DNA of 64,000 bases. Origin: Bdellovibrionales bacterium (GTDB lineage Bacteria > Bdellovibrionota > Bdellovibrionia > Bdellovibrionales > Bdellovibrionaceae). Both the position numbers and the translations under genes were made by a program. The notes under the pieces were generated by a model. The model worked only from the letters and a program-made list of their open reading frames with translations. It had not been told where the DNA came from and searched no databases. Where the stretch lies: NCBI GenBank assembly GCA_005793345.1, contig SXSU01000034.1:1-64000 (forward strand). Reading direction: 5' to 3'. Below, in pieces: positions 29,520 through 36,619 of this stretch. The first letter of the stretch is position 1. Each line of letters starts with the position of its first letter.

Positions 29520-29861
29520 TTATTTCATAAAAAAAGACGCCAAAATGCTAGCTATTACAGACAATAGAATAGAAGCTCCAACTACTTTTCGATACCAGTT
29601 CTCAATTGGCTCCAATCTATTTTCTAATTGCTCAGTCCTTCTCATATGCTCTTCTAATGATTTTGTATTTCTTTCTAACGTTATTTGGATTTGAGTCATT
29701 ATGCTTTGTATATTAGTATAATTTTGTTCTAATTTTGAAACATTAGAATTAATATTACTTACCTGTTCTGTAAGTCTCGTAACAGATTTATCAAGAGAAT
29801 GATACAAATCCTGAATCTTCTCTATATTTTTCTCTGCGTTACTCAGTCTCTCAGTAGACAT
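29520..29861 (-). CDS. Coiled-coil protein with C-terminal membrane segment (holin-like)
   Basis: A 113-aa protein with a heptad-rich coiled coil over residues 5-85 and one membrane segment at about 92-110. The motif HMRRTEQLENRLEPIE before the membrane segment also appears in the 99-aa protein at 32767 (YHIKRTDLAE...ELKPIQ). The two are paralogues of a small membrane family common in tailed phages, often near lysis genes. A holin or antiholin role is possible but unproven. A promoter lies about 90 bases upstream. Confidence 0.55.
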   Translation of the reverse strand: MSTERLSNAEKNIEKIQDLYHSLDKSVTRLTEQVSNINSNVSKLEQNYTNIQSIMTQIQITLERNTKSLEEHMRRTEQLENRLEPIENWYRKVVGASILLSVIASILASFFMK

Positions 29862-29947
29862 TTTATACTCCCAATCTTAGTATATACTATTAAGTTTAAA
29901 AAGTCAATATTAGACTAGACGGACTTTATTATACGACTATTTGTTAT

Positions 29948-29976
29948 ATTATACAACAATTGAACAATTTACTCAA
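29948..29976 (-). promoter_or_regulatory. Promoter for the 113-aa gene
   Basis: On the minus strand TTGAGT, 17 bases, TATAAT. It contains the palindrome TTGTTCAATTG and lies within an AT-rich control region of short GTTTAAA palindromes. Confidence 0.6.
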
Positions 29977-30090
29977 CTGTTATAATCCTAACAGTATATA
30001 TGTTTAAATTAATAAAGTTATAATTTAAACGAATGTTTAAACCTTATGATTTAAGCTACTGTGCAAACCTGTCGCACCGACTAGACAAAA

Positions 30091-30453
30091 TTAATCCTGA
30101 AAAAAATATCCATAAGGTTTAGAGAGTATTTTTGCAATTTCTTTTATTTTTTCTTCTGATAATGGTCTATCACCAGCTTCTATTTTACTAACCTCACTCT
30201 GAGAGCACTTTAATTTTTCAGATAAAGTTAATTGGCTCATTCTTAATGATTTTCTAGCTTTTTCAATGTTTTTACCTAGAATATAATCTTTTTCAATTTC
30301 TAATTCATGAATATTAGATTTATTTTTTTTTAATGAGTTTAAAGTCTTTTCAATATCTTTTATAGGAGTATCTATGTTTACTTTAAATCTTTTTGAAGCC
30401 CGTTTTAACGGGGTTAACAAGTCTTCTATAGTCTCTATAGTTTCTAAGTTCAT
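30091..30453 (-). CDS. XRE-family helix-turn-helix protein, probable repressor or antitoxin
   Basis: The C-terminal half is a Cro/CI-type HTH: ARKSLRMSQLTLSEKLKCSQSEVSKIEAGDRPLSEEKIKEIAKIL. The N-terminal 55 residues are a Lys/Glu-rich helical part. A first ATG at 30468 touches the stop of the upstream gene; the second ATG (30453) has GGGAG at good spacing and is the better start. With the 85-aa gene upstream it forms a two-gene unit next to the integrase. The position suits a lysogeny repressor. A toxin-antitoxin pair is the alternative. Confidence 0.7.
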   Translation of the reverse strand: MNLETIETIEDLLTPLKRASKRFKVNIDTPIKDIEKTLNSLKKNKSNIHELEIEKDYILGKNIEKARKSLRMSQLTLSEKLKCSQSEVSKIEAGDRPLSEEKIKEIAKILSKPYGYFFQD

Positions 30454-30468
30454 TTTAAATTCTCCCAT

Positions 30469-30726
30469 TTAACGCCCCCTAATATTATTAATGTCTAATA
30501 CATCAACAACTATACATTTATTTTCTTTACTCATCTCACATAAAAGTTGAAGGTTTGTATCATATACTGGAATGTAAAATACATCATCAGTAGTAGGAAT
30601 ATACTTCAATCCTTCTTCAATTGAAGTTTTGGTTGTTACTACTTTTAACCTCTCACTTTTAGGTAGTAAGCCTAATTTAGTCATCACTTTTTTACTTAAT
30701 TTACAATCAAATCTAAGTTTACCCAT
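30469..30726 (-). CDS. 85-aa protein paired with the XRE protein
   Basis: Not recognised. A compact mixed alpha/beta protein (MGKLRFDCKLSKKVMTKLGLL..., then VFYIPVYDTN and CIVVDVLD strands). It is the first gene of the unit whose second gene is the XRE protein, with stop and start adjoining. The order (small protein first, HTH second) is like HigBA-type pairs but also fits a phage control operon. Its promoter would place the mRNA 5' end at or one base from the ATG. Confidence 0.5.
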   Translation of the reverse strand: MGKLRFDCKLSKKVMTKLGLLPKSERLKVVTTKTSIEEGLKYIPTTDDVFYIPVYDTNLQLLCEMSKENKCIVVDVLDINNIRGR

Positions 30727-30731
30727 GATAT

Positions 30732-30760
30732 ATTATATCAACAAATAATCTAATTGTAAA
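30732..30760 (-). promoter_or_regulatory. Strong promoter, probably giving a leaderless mRNA
   Basis: TTTACA, 17 bases, TATAAT on the minus strand. The -10 box ends 5 bases before the ATG at 30726, so transcription should begin at the start codon. Two direct copies of GGAATATT upstream (30761-30779) could be operators. Confidence 0.65.
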
Positions 30761-30841
30761 GGAATATTTTTGGAATATTCTATTATATATGTTTAAACTA
30801 ATAAAATACCCCCGGACCATTACTATATCAGTTAAGTTATA

Positions 30842-30859
30842 GCCAGAGTAGCGCCTGGC
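30842..30859. promoter_or_regulatory. GC-rich hairpin in the control region
   Basis: GCCAG, eight bases, CTGGC, in an otherwise AT-rich stretch between the 84-aa and 85-aa genes. It could be a weak terminator after the 84-aa gene or an operator. Confidence 0.35.
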
Positions 30860-30868
30860 CTAGTACTT

Positions 30869-31123
30869 TTATATTTTAAATATACTTCTTTTAAAAGCTT
30901 CGTAAGATTTATTCATTTCCTCTTCGTATTTTTCAGGGGCATAAAGCTTGTACAAGTGCATTTTCATTTTATAAGCCGTCCCTAGGCTATCTGAAAATTT
31001 AGAATACAAACTATAAATGTCATACAGAGCATTATCTAAATTATTACCCGCCCGAGCATAAAACTCTTCAGCGTGTTTCTTAATTTCATTATCTCTATCT
31101 ATACAAGTTTGACACATGTTCAC
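30869..31123 (-). CDS. Small phage protein with N-terminal CxxC
   Basis: 84 aa, unknown. It begins MNMCQTCIDRD, a possible half zinc knuckle, followed by helical Tyr-rich sequence (LYDIYSLYSKF, LYKLYAPEKYEEE). AGAGGTG is 5 bases before the ATG. Directly upstream is an ATATATAATAG box that would give a very short leader. It separates the lysis cassette from the repressor unit, so it may be expressed in the lysogen. Confidence 0.5.
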   Translation of the reverse strand: MNMCQTCIDRDNEIKKHAEEFYARAGNNLDNALYDIYSLYSKFSDSLGTAYKMKMHLYKLYAPEKYEEEMNKSYEAFKRSIFKI

Positions 31124-31125
31124 CT

Positions 31126-31150
31126 CTATTATATATGTTTAAACTTATAA
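31126..31150 (-). promoter_or_regulatory. Possible -10 box with GTTTAAAC palindrome
   Basis: Minus strand reads TTATAAGTTTAAACATATATAATAGAGG. TATAAT lies just before the ribosome site of the 84-aa gene. The same GTTTAAACATATATA block recurs at 30784 and, with one change, at 29995. No good -35 box is visible. Confidence 0.4.
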
Positions 31151-31825
31151 TTGTATTATAAATTGCCAGTAAAGTTTAATTTCACCGTCTTGGATTAATT
31201 CTGATGGAGGGTTAGGAAAACTATAAGCTTCTCTAAAAGATTCAATGGCGGCTGCATCAAATAGATTATATCCTGATTCTGATGATAGGATTATTTTAGT
31301 TATTTTACCTGTTGAATCTAGGATTATAATTAGTTTTGTTGCTATTTTTTTACCTGTTAGTTTAAGTTTTAGTTGTTTTACTGCTTCTTTTATTTTACCT
31401 GGCCAGGATTGTTTTAACTGGTCTCTAATACGTTTAAAATAGGTGAAGTATTTTAGTTCTTTTGTGTTTAGGTTTGATTCATCTGATTCGTTTGTTCCGT
31501 CTAATGATTGTTTGAAGAATTTGTCTGAACTGGTTGAAAAATCAATCTTTGGTGCTATGTTTAAATCTTTATACTTTCGATTTAAACGACTTTTATTATT
31601 CTTCTCACTTAATACAGTAGCATTTGAGTCTTGTTCATTATTATGTTTTTCAAGAGATTTAAGTTCTGGTTCTATTAAAGTTATTTCAACCGGAGGTTCA
31701 TTAGTTTCAATTTTAGGATTTACATTAAATTGAATAAACATCCATCCAAACAAAATAAAATGGATTAATAAACTTAATCCAAAACTCTTTTGAGTTTCAT
31801 TAGGATTTAATTTAAATGCTCTCAT
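31145..31825 (-). CDS. TonB-family protein in the phage lysis cassette
   Basis: A complete TonB-like architecture: a short cytoplasmic start, one membrane segment (about 14-34, SFGLSLLIHFILFGWMF), a Pro/Glu/Asn-rich periplasmic spacer, and a TonB C-terminal domain (about 128-226) with KQSWP, a DSTGKITKIILSSESGYNLFD-type core, and AFREAYSFPNPPSEL-like AYSFPNPP before the last strand. Its ATG overlaps the endolysin stop (ATGA), so it belongs to the lysis transcript. It is the last gene of the late operon. Cellular TonB spans the periplasm to energise outer-membrane receptors. Here it may replace the spanins that break the outer membrane, or alter receptors against superinfection. Both ideas are inference. 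Confidence 0.75.
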   Translation of the reverse strand: MRAFKLNPNETQKSFGLSLLIHFILFGWMFIQFNVNPKIETNEPPVEITLIEPELKSLEKHNNEQDSNATVLSEKNNKSRLNRKYKDLNIAPKIDFSTSSDKFFKQSLDGTNESDESNLNTKELKYFTYFKRIRDQLKQSWPGKIKEAVKQLKLKLTGKKIATKLIIILDSTGKITKIILSSESGYNLFDAAAIESFREAYSFPNPPSELIQDGEIKLYWQFIIQL

Positions 31826-32241
31826 GGTTTAAAAAACCTATTACCACTTAATGGTGGATTAATTTGAAAATGTACTCTTGGTTGTGAAATATCGTCTTCA
31901 ATCCAAAGACCAATTTGCTCCAATAATTCAATATTACTTTTACAAAAATCCATTAATTCACTTGTAGGTGAATATATGTCTACCGCACACCCCGTAAGAT
32001 GTGATGATTTAGTTGGAACTTTTATTTCTGGTAAATTATTTTTAACCCGCTCGGCATTTATTTTACTGTAAATCCTAATATGGTCTTGCATTGTTCTATA
32101 ACCGCTAGTGACTGACATAGGTTTACCATAAACTAATCTAAATTTATTAATCCTAAGTAATAACTCTTCTAAATTATGTTGATGAGTTAATGGAATATCA
32201 TTAATTGGTGTATTCTTTACAAGTTCTTTAAATGTAATCAC
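31822..32241 (-). CDS. Endolysin, M15-type L,D/D,D-peptidase
   Basis: Zinc peptidase that cuts peptidoglycan cross-bridges or stem peptides. The M15 (VanY/L5-endolysin type) metal site is visible: SSHLTGCAVDIY gives His81 and Asp88, and PRVHFQI gives His124. SVTSGYRT near 43-50 is the usual preceding motif. 139 aa is the normal size of phage members. There is no signal peptide, so a holin would be needed for release. Start is GTG with AGG nearby. It overlaps the TonB-like gene and follows the HExxH gene by 7 bases. Confidence 0.87.
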   Translation of the reverse strand: MITFKELVKNTPINDIPLTHQHNLEELLLRINKFRLVYGKPMSVTSGYRTMQDHIRIYSKINAERVKNNLPEIKVPTKSSHLTGCAVDIYSPTSELMDFCKSNIELLEQIGLWIEDDISQPRVHFQINPPLSGNRFFKP

Positions 32242-32248
32242 AATATAC

Positions 32249-32584
32249 CTATTGGTGTTTTTTCAGTCCAACTAGTAGACTATTTCTAAATTTATTATCA
32301 GTAGTAAGTTTAACTAAATAGGAACTGACTAAATCGCATGTTTGCTCTTCAGGATAAGCGTGTAAATGAGCTATAAAACTATGGGTTAGTTCATGAAATA
32401 AAGTATGTAATTGAACATCTTCAGGATAATTTTTATTAATATAGGTTGAGTTAGTGTCGAATGAATAAAACCCTAATAATTCAGTATTACATTTGGTCTT
32501 TGCAAGCTGTTTATATTTTCTCTTTATAATAGCATCGGATACGACATAAAGATGAATGTCATAAAGTAGACCAGGTATTTTCAT
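32249..32584 (-). CDS. Phage HExxH metalloprotein
   Basis: 111 aa with one zinc-protease helix LHTLFHELTHSF (His64, Glu65, His68) and a likely third ligand in EEQTCDLVSSYL near 80-90, in the arrangement of ImmA/IrrE- or SprT-like small metallopeptidases. The rest shows no known domain. Its place between a holin-like gene and the endolysin suggests a role in lysis or virion processing rather than repressor cleavage, since the repressor is 2 kb away. Substrate unknown. Confidence 0.65.
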   Translation of the reverse strand: MKIPGLLYDIHLYVVSDAIIKRKYKQLAKTKCNTELLGFYSFDTNSTYINKNYPEDVQLHTLFHELTHSFIAHLHAYPEEQTCDLVSSYLVKLTTDNKFRNSLLVGLKKHQ

Positions 32585-32590
32585 AAATTC

Positions 32591-32764
32591 CTATTTAATA
32601 TTTAGAATATCAACAGACATAAGGAGAGTTTCTAAGTGAATAACTTTTTCTTCTAACTCTTTAATTTTTTCTCTTTGATTAAGTATAATCTCAGATTGTA
32701 CATCACTAATCTTTTCTAATAAGCGTGATTCTTTGTATTCAAGTAGGTCTTTAACATTATCCAT
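32591..32764 (-). CDS. 57-aa coiled-coil protein of the lysis cassette
   Basis: A small gene fitting exactly between its neighbours: ATG two bases after the stop of the holin-like gene, GAGG seven bases upstream, stop 7 bases before the next gene. The product (MDNVKDLLEYKESRLLEK...) is almost entirely charged amphipathic helix with a clear heptad pattern (IKELEEKVIHLETLL). Function unknown; it may assemble with the coiled coil of the 99-aa protein. Confidence 0.65.
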   Translation of the reverse strand: MDNVKDLLEYKESRLLEKISDVQSEIILNQREKIKELEEKVIHLETLLMSVDILNIK

Positions 32765-32766
32765 GT

Positions 32767-33066
32767 TTAACCTCTGATAATACTAACAACATAATACAAC
32801 AATCCTGCTACCATTAATATTATACTAAATAGTTTAAACGCCCCTTGCATCATCAATACATGATTTTGAATCGGCTTTAATTCTTCTTTAATTAAACTAA
32901 TATTCTTTTCAGCCAAATCAGTTCTTTTTATATGATAAGTTAATTGTTCATTATATACAGCAAGATGCTTATCAATGGATTGAATTGAGTTTTCTATTTT
33001 ATCAATTCTTTGATTAACTTCTTTTATTTCAATTTTAATCTCTTGTATTGAATTATTAGTGTCCAT
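32767..33066 (-). CDS. Coiled-coil, single-TM protein (holin-like)
   Basis: 99 aa: a coiled coil over residues 5-60, the motif YHIKRTDLAEKNISLIKEELKPI, then one membrane segment at about 76-95 (LFSIILMVAGLLYYVV). It is paralogous to the 113-aa protein at 29520. Immediately upstream of the endolysin group, it is the best holin candidate of this phage, although one membrane segment with a long N-terminal coiled coil is not the classical holin form. The start overlaps the stop of the virion protein gene (TAATG). Confidence 0.55.
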   Translation of the reverse strand: MDTNNSIQEIKIEIKEVNQRIDKIENSIQSIDKHLAVYNEQLTYHIKRTDLAEKNISLIKEELKPIQNHVLMMQGAFKLFSIILMVAGLLYYVVSIIRG

Positions 33067-34694
33067 TAATCTTGTTCCCCATTGATAAGTTTTCTATATT
33101 CAGGATTTTGATTTAATAAAAAATGTGTTGCTGATACTGAAGTTGGGCCTCGGTTCAATGCTTCAGCTAATGGTTTTGCAAATTTACCTAATCTTGGTGC
33201 AAGTTGTTCATTAAACTCACCCATAGTCATTCTACCATCCAACATCTTTTTAAAGATTAATCCAGCATACTTGTCTACTGTATACCCAGTGCTCCCAAGG
33301 GCTGCGGCTCCTATTGCCGAACCTAATGGGCCGAACATGCTACCAACAGCCCCACCAACTACAGAACCTAATAAAGTTCTCCTACTTCCGTTAACATCAC
33401 CTTTTTCAAATTGTTGTTTAGTCCAAGAATCAACAATATCGCTTCTTAAATCATAACCAGTGTGTTCTTTTATTTTATTTACTGCTTGATTAACATCTGA
33501 CATTTCATCTTTATTGATTAAACCCTTAACTACTTTAGTGAACTTATCATAACTTTCAGGGTTGGTTCTTTTTTCTAAAGCTTTTTTAACTTGCCCTAAA
33601 GCTTTAGTTACATCTTCAGTTTTAGACATTGCAGATTCATAATCAGGGTTTTGAGTTTTTAATCTTTGGTCAATGAAAGTTCTAAGTTGTTTAAGAACAT
33701 CATTAGTTGGCCCTGCGGATTTATTATTCCAATCAATATTCTCATCTAAGTTTTGAATTATTTTTTTTAGCGAAGGCTCAGGTATATCATTATTAAATGG
33801 AGTTAAGTCCTCAGCATAGGATTTTAAAGTATTGAATGCTTTTTTCTGTGCTCCACCTATACTATTACCATCAACCATTAAAGCTTGTTGTCCATCATCA
33901 ATAGCTCTTAATATATCCGCTTTAGGGATTGATTGATTTGGTTTTAGAGTTTCCCATGCTTTAGTTGATAACTCTTTACTTCTCTGATTCATTTCACTTA
34001 ATACAGATGTATCATCACTTGTGTTTAAAACTGACTCACCCAACTCACCCCATGAACGTGCTTTATTAACTCTATCAGGATTTTGTAAATAATTTTGAGT
34101 CGCTTTTTCAGGTACACTAAAAAATCCTTTTCCAACTTTAGGTAAAACATCATCAGCATAGTCAGCGGCTTTACTTAAACCTTTTTTAATTAAACTACCA
34201 GCACCTTCTAATACAGGAACACTAACAGCACCAATACCAGCATTTAAAGCCATGTCTTGTAATAATTCATCTCTATTTTCATTAGCACCATAACCCATGA
34301 CTGCACCAATTCCAGCGGCTTGTCCTGCTCTACCAACTAATGAAGCAGCACTACCAGGCATAACTAAGGCTCCACCTATTCCACCTGCTATATTACCTGC
34401 TAAATAACTTTTAGGATTAGTCTCTTCTGCTTCTTTATATGCTTGTCTTGATTCATCTCTATGTTTTGTATAAAGGTCTGCATAATCTGATAAGTTTTTA
34501 TCAGTTAAAGCAACTTCTTTTAATGCTTCTAAGCCACCTGTAATTTCATCAGCAAGATTCATTGATAAACCTTGGGCTGTACCTCTAAGACCAGATTCTA
34601 ATTCTGAAACTTCATTTTGGATTCTGTCTCTCCAAGTAGATGATTTATTATTCCCATCTTCAGGTAGAGTTTTAATTCTACTTTTCCAACTCAT
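33066..34694 (-). CDS. Large internal virion / ejection-type protein
   Basis: About 542 aa. After a basic N-terminus comes an Ala/Gly-rich region with hydrophobic stretches (about 103-170: GNIAGGIGGALVMPG, GAVMGYG), a long helical middle, and a second Gly/Ala stretch near 445-475 (GSVVGGAVGSMFGPLGSAIGAAALG). Such amphipathic, glycine-zipper-like segments are typical of podovirus proteins ejected with the DNA to form a channel. The first ATG gives three extra codons, but the ATG at 34694 overlaps the upstream stop (TAATG) and is the likely start. The role is inferred from composition and position. Confidence 0.5.
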   Translation of the reverse strand: MSWKSRIKTLPEDGNNKSSTWRDRIQNEVSELESGLRGTAQGLSMNLADEITGGLEALKEVALTDKNLSDYADLYTKHRDESRQAYKEAEETNPKSYLAGNIAGGIGGALVMPGSAASLVGRAGQAAGIGAVMGYGANENRDELLQDMALNAGIGAVSVPVLEGAGSLIKKGLSKAADYADDVLPKVGKGFFSVPEKATQNYLQNPDRVNKARSWGELGESVLNTSDDTSVLSEMNQRSKELSTKAWETLKPNQSIPKADILRAIDDGQQALMVDGNSIGGAQKKAFNTLKSYAEDLTPFNNDIPEPSLKKIIQNLDENIDWNNKSAGPTNDVLKQLRTFIDQRLKTQNPDYESAMSKTEDVTKALGQVKKALEKRTNPESYDKFTKVVKGLINKDEMSDVNQAVNKIKEHTGYDLRSDIVDSWTKQQFEKGDVNGSRRTLLGSVVGGAVGSMFGPLGSAIGAAALGSTGYTVDKYAGLIFKKMLDGRMTMGEFNEQLAPRLGKFAKPLAEALNRGPTSVSATHFLLNQNPEYRKLINGEQD

Positions 34695-35692
34695 TAGTTC
34701 CAACCCTCTTCCATTGCTTCTTTTAATTCTTGTTCATTCATTACAGTTGTAACTTGATTACCTTTACGAACTTGTTTAGGAAATTTAGTATTTTCATTTT
34801 GACTAATTTTTACATCGGATAATCCTGCACCTTGAGCAGCACTCTCCATTTTTTGATTACGTAATGCTTTTTTGTTTGCTACCACATCAGTAGTATCACC
34901 AGGTTGAGGAAAATAAATCTTCTTATAATCTTCTCTTTCGTTTTTACCAATAGCCGCTCCAGAAGCATCCCTTAAGAACGACTCAATCCATGCATCTTGC
35001 GCCGCTTGAGCCTCAATTGCTTTATCATTTTTAATAAGATTTGGTGCCCAACTAGAATTATCAATCCATTGTCCAGAACCTGTAGGGTCATATTCATTAG
35101 CATTATTAGTCGCTTTTAAATATTGTTCTTCAGCCCGTAATCCGTTATTATAAACTCCTAATTGTTTACTTCTTGTTGAATTAAGTTCATGAGATTTTAG
35201 CGCCCTTGCTTCATTCTTTTCTTTTAAAGCAATAGCCCTATCCTGTTTATCAGAATCAATTTTATATAATTTCTCTAATGTAGGAAGTTGTGTTTTAATT
35301 TGCTGACCAGACATTTTTGAAAAGTCTTGATTAGGCATCATTTTACTTGCAAGAGTTTGATAACTTTTAGTCTCAACTGAATTTAAATCATTCAACTTAG
35401 AATTTAAGTCATCTTCTTGTTTTGATTTTTTAAAATCTTGATTGGCTTGAAAATCTATAACAGCATCTTTTTTATCCTGTTCTAATTTACCAACAGTATT
35501 TTCATATGCTTGTTTATTTTGTTTATCAACCCATGTTAAATCAGGCGCTTTACCTTGCATTGATTGACCAACACCAGAAGCGAACGCTAACCAAGGATTA
35601 ACTTTTTGTTCTTCATAATCAGATTGTAATTTTTGTTCAGGATTTTCATTACCATATTTATTCATTAAGTATTGTTTTAAAATATCGTTCAT
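34694..35692 (-). CDS. Virion-associated helical protein, unknown
   Basis: 332 aa, rich in Gln, Asn, Lys and Asp, mostly helical with coiled-coil stretches (about 60-190). The segment NPWLAFASGVGQSMQGKAPD near 32-51 resembles the start of internal virion proteins in short-tailed phages. It overlaps both neighbours by one base. Probably one of a set of three or four ejection proteins encoded here (33.1-37.9 kb). Confidence 0.4.
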   Translation of the reverse strand: MNDILKQYLMNKYGNENPEQKLQSDYEEQKVNPWLAFASGVGQSMQGKAPDLTWVDKQNKQAYENTVGKLEQDKKDAVIDFQANQDFKKSKQEDDLNSKLNDLNSVETKSYQTLASKMMPNQDFSKMSGQQIKTQLPTLEKLYKIDSDKQDRAIALKEKNEARALKSHELNSTRSKQLGVYNNGLRAEEQYLKATNNANEYDPTGSGQWIDNSSWAPNLIKNDKAIEAQAAQDAWIESFLRDASGAAIGKNEREDYKKIYFPQPGDTTDVVANKKALRNQKMESAAQGAGLSDVKISQNENTKFPKQVRKGNQVTTVMNEQELKEAMEEGWN

Positions 35693-36603
35693 TATTTTTT
35701 ACCTCCACCTGAATATGCCATTGCACCAGCACCAATTAAGCCACCTAAGAAATTAGCATTTCTGTCTCTTTCAGCATCTTCAGTTCTAGCAATACTATTA
35801 AACTGATTAGCTACACCAGTTGCTTTAGTAACTCTATTTGCAAAGTTTTGTTGTGGAAGATTTAGATTGTATTTTTTTGCATCATTATCAAGTTGAGTAT
35901 TTTGATTTGCAGTATTTTGAGTATTAGTTGCATTCCATTGTTTAGCATTATTTTTAATACCAGTGTTTCTCATATTAACATCTTGAGAATTAACTGTATT
36001 AAATTTATTAATAACATCTTTAGCCTGTGCAATTTGAGACTGTTGATTAAAATCCTGTTGTTGCATTTGACCGCCAAGTTGACCAGCATTCATTATTGCT
36101 TCTAATGCTCGCTTTTGTGCTTGAGCATTTAAATCCATTTCTAATTGAGCCTGTCTGTTTGAAGCGTTTTGTGCTTGCATTTGTTTTGCAACTAATTCAC
36201 CGCCCCCACCAGACATACCTCTCAAAGCCATATTCTGTTGAATTGCCCCAAGATTACCTTGTAGATTTGCATTAACATCTGATTGTAAACGATTTGAATC
36301 AGCAAGAAACTGAGCATCTCTTCCACCAGCATCACCAACTTCTTGAAGTTTCATCAATGCTTTCATCTGAGCTTGTCTTAGCATTGGGTCAGTTGATACA
36401 CCTTCCATTGCAGATGGACCAAGTGTAACCGCAGTTTCAAGTTCAGGATTTAATGATACAACTTGTTTATAAAGTTCTGGATAATATTCTTTTAAAACTG
36501 GAAGTGGAATGTTTTGTATTTGTTGTAGAGCCGCATTTTGTGAATCTGCACCACCACCACCAAACAATGCACCAAATGCACCACCTAATAAACCGTTAGA
36601 CAT
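35692..36603 (-). CDS. Gln/Asn-rich injection-like virion protein
   Basis: 303 aa. Gly-rich N-terminus (MSNGLLGGAFGALFGGGG), a helical, Gln-rich middle with DSNRLQSDVNANLQGN and ALRGMSGGGGELVAKQM, and a Gly-rich hydrophobic tail (FLGGLIGAGAMAYSGGGKK). This composition is common in podovirus DNA-injection proteins. It overlaps the next gene by one base. No enzyme motif. Confidence 0.5.
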   Translation of the reverse strand: MSNGLLGGAFGALFGGGGADSQNAALQQIQNIPLPVLKEYYPELYKQVVSLNPELETAVTLGPSAMEGVSTDPMLRQAQMKALMKLQEVGDAGGRDAQFLADSNRLQSDVNANLQGNLGAIQQNMALRGMSGGGGELVAKQMQAQNASNRQAQLEMDLNAQAQKRALEAIMNAGQLGGQMQQQDFNQQSQIAQAKDVINKFNTVNSQDVNMRNTGIKNNAKQWNATNTQNTANQNTQLDNDAKKYNLNLPQQNFANRVTKATGVANQFNSIARTEDAERDRNANFLGGLIGAGAMAYSGGGKK

Positions 36604-36619
36604 ATTTATTTATTCCTTA

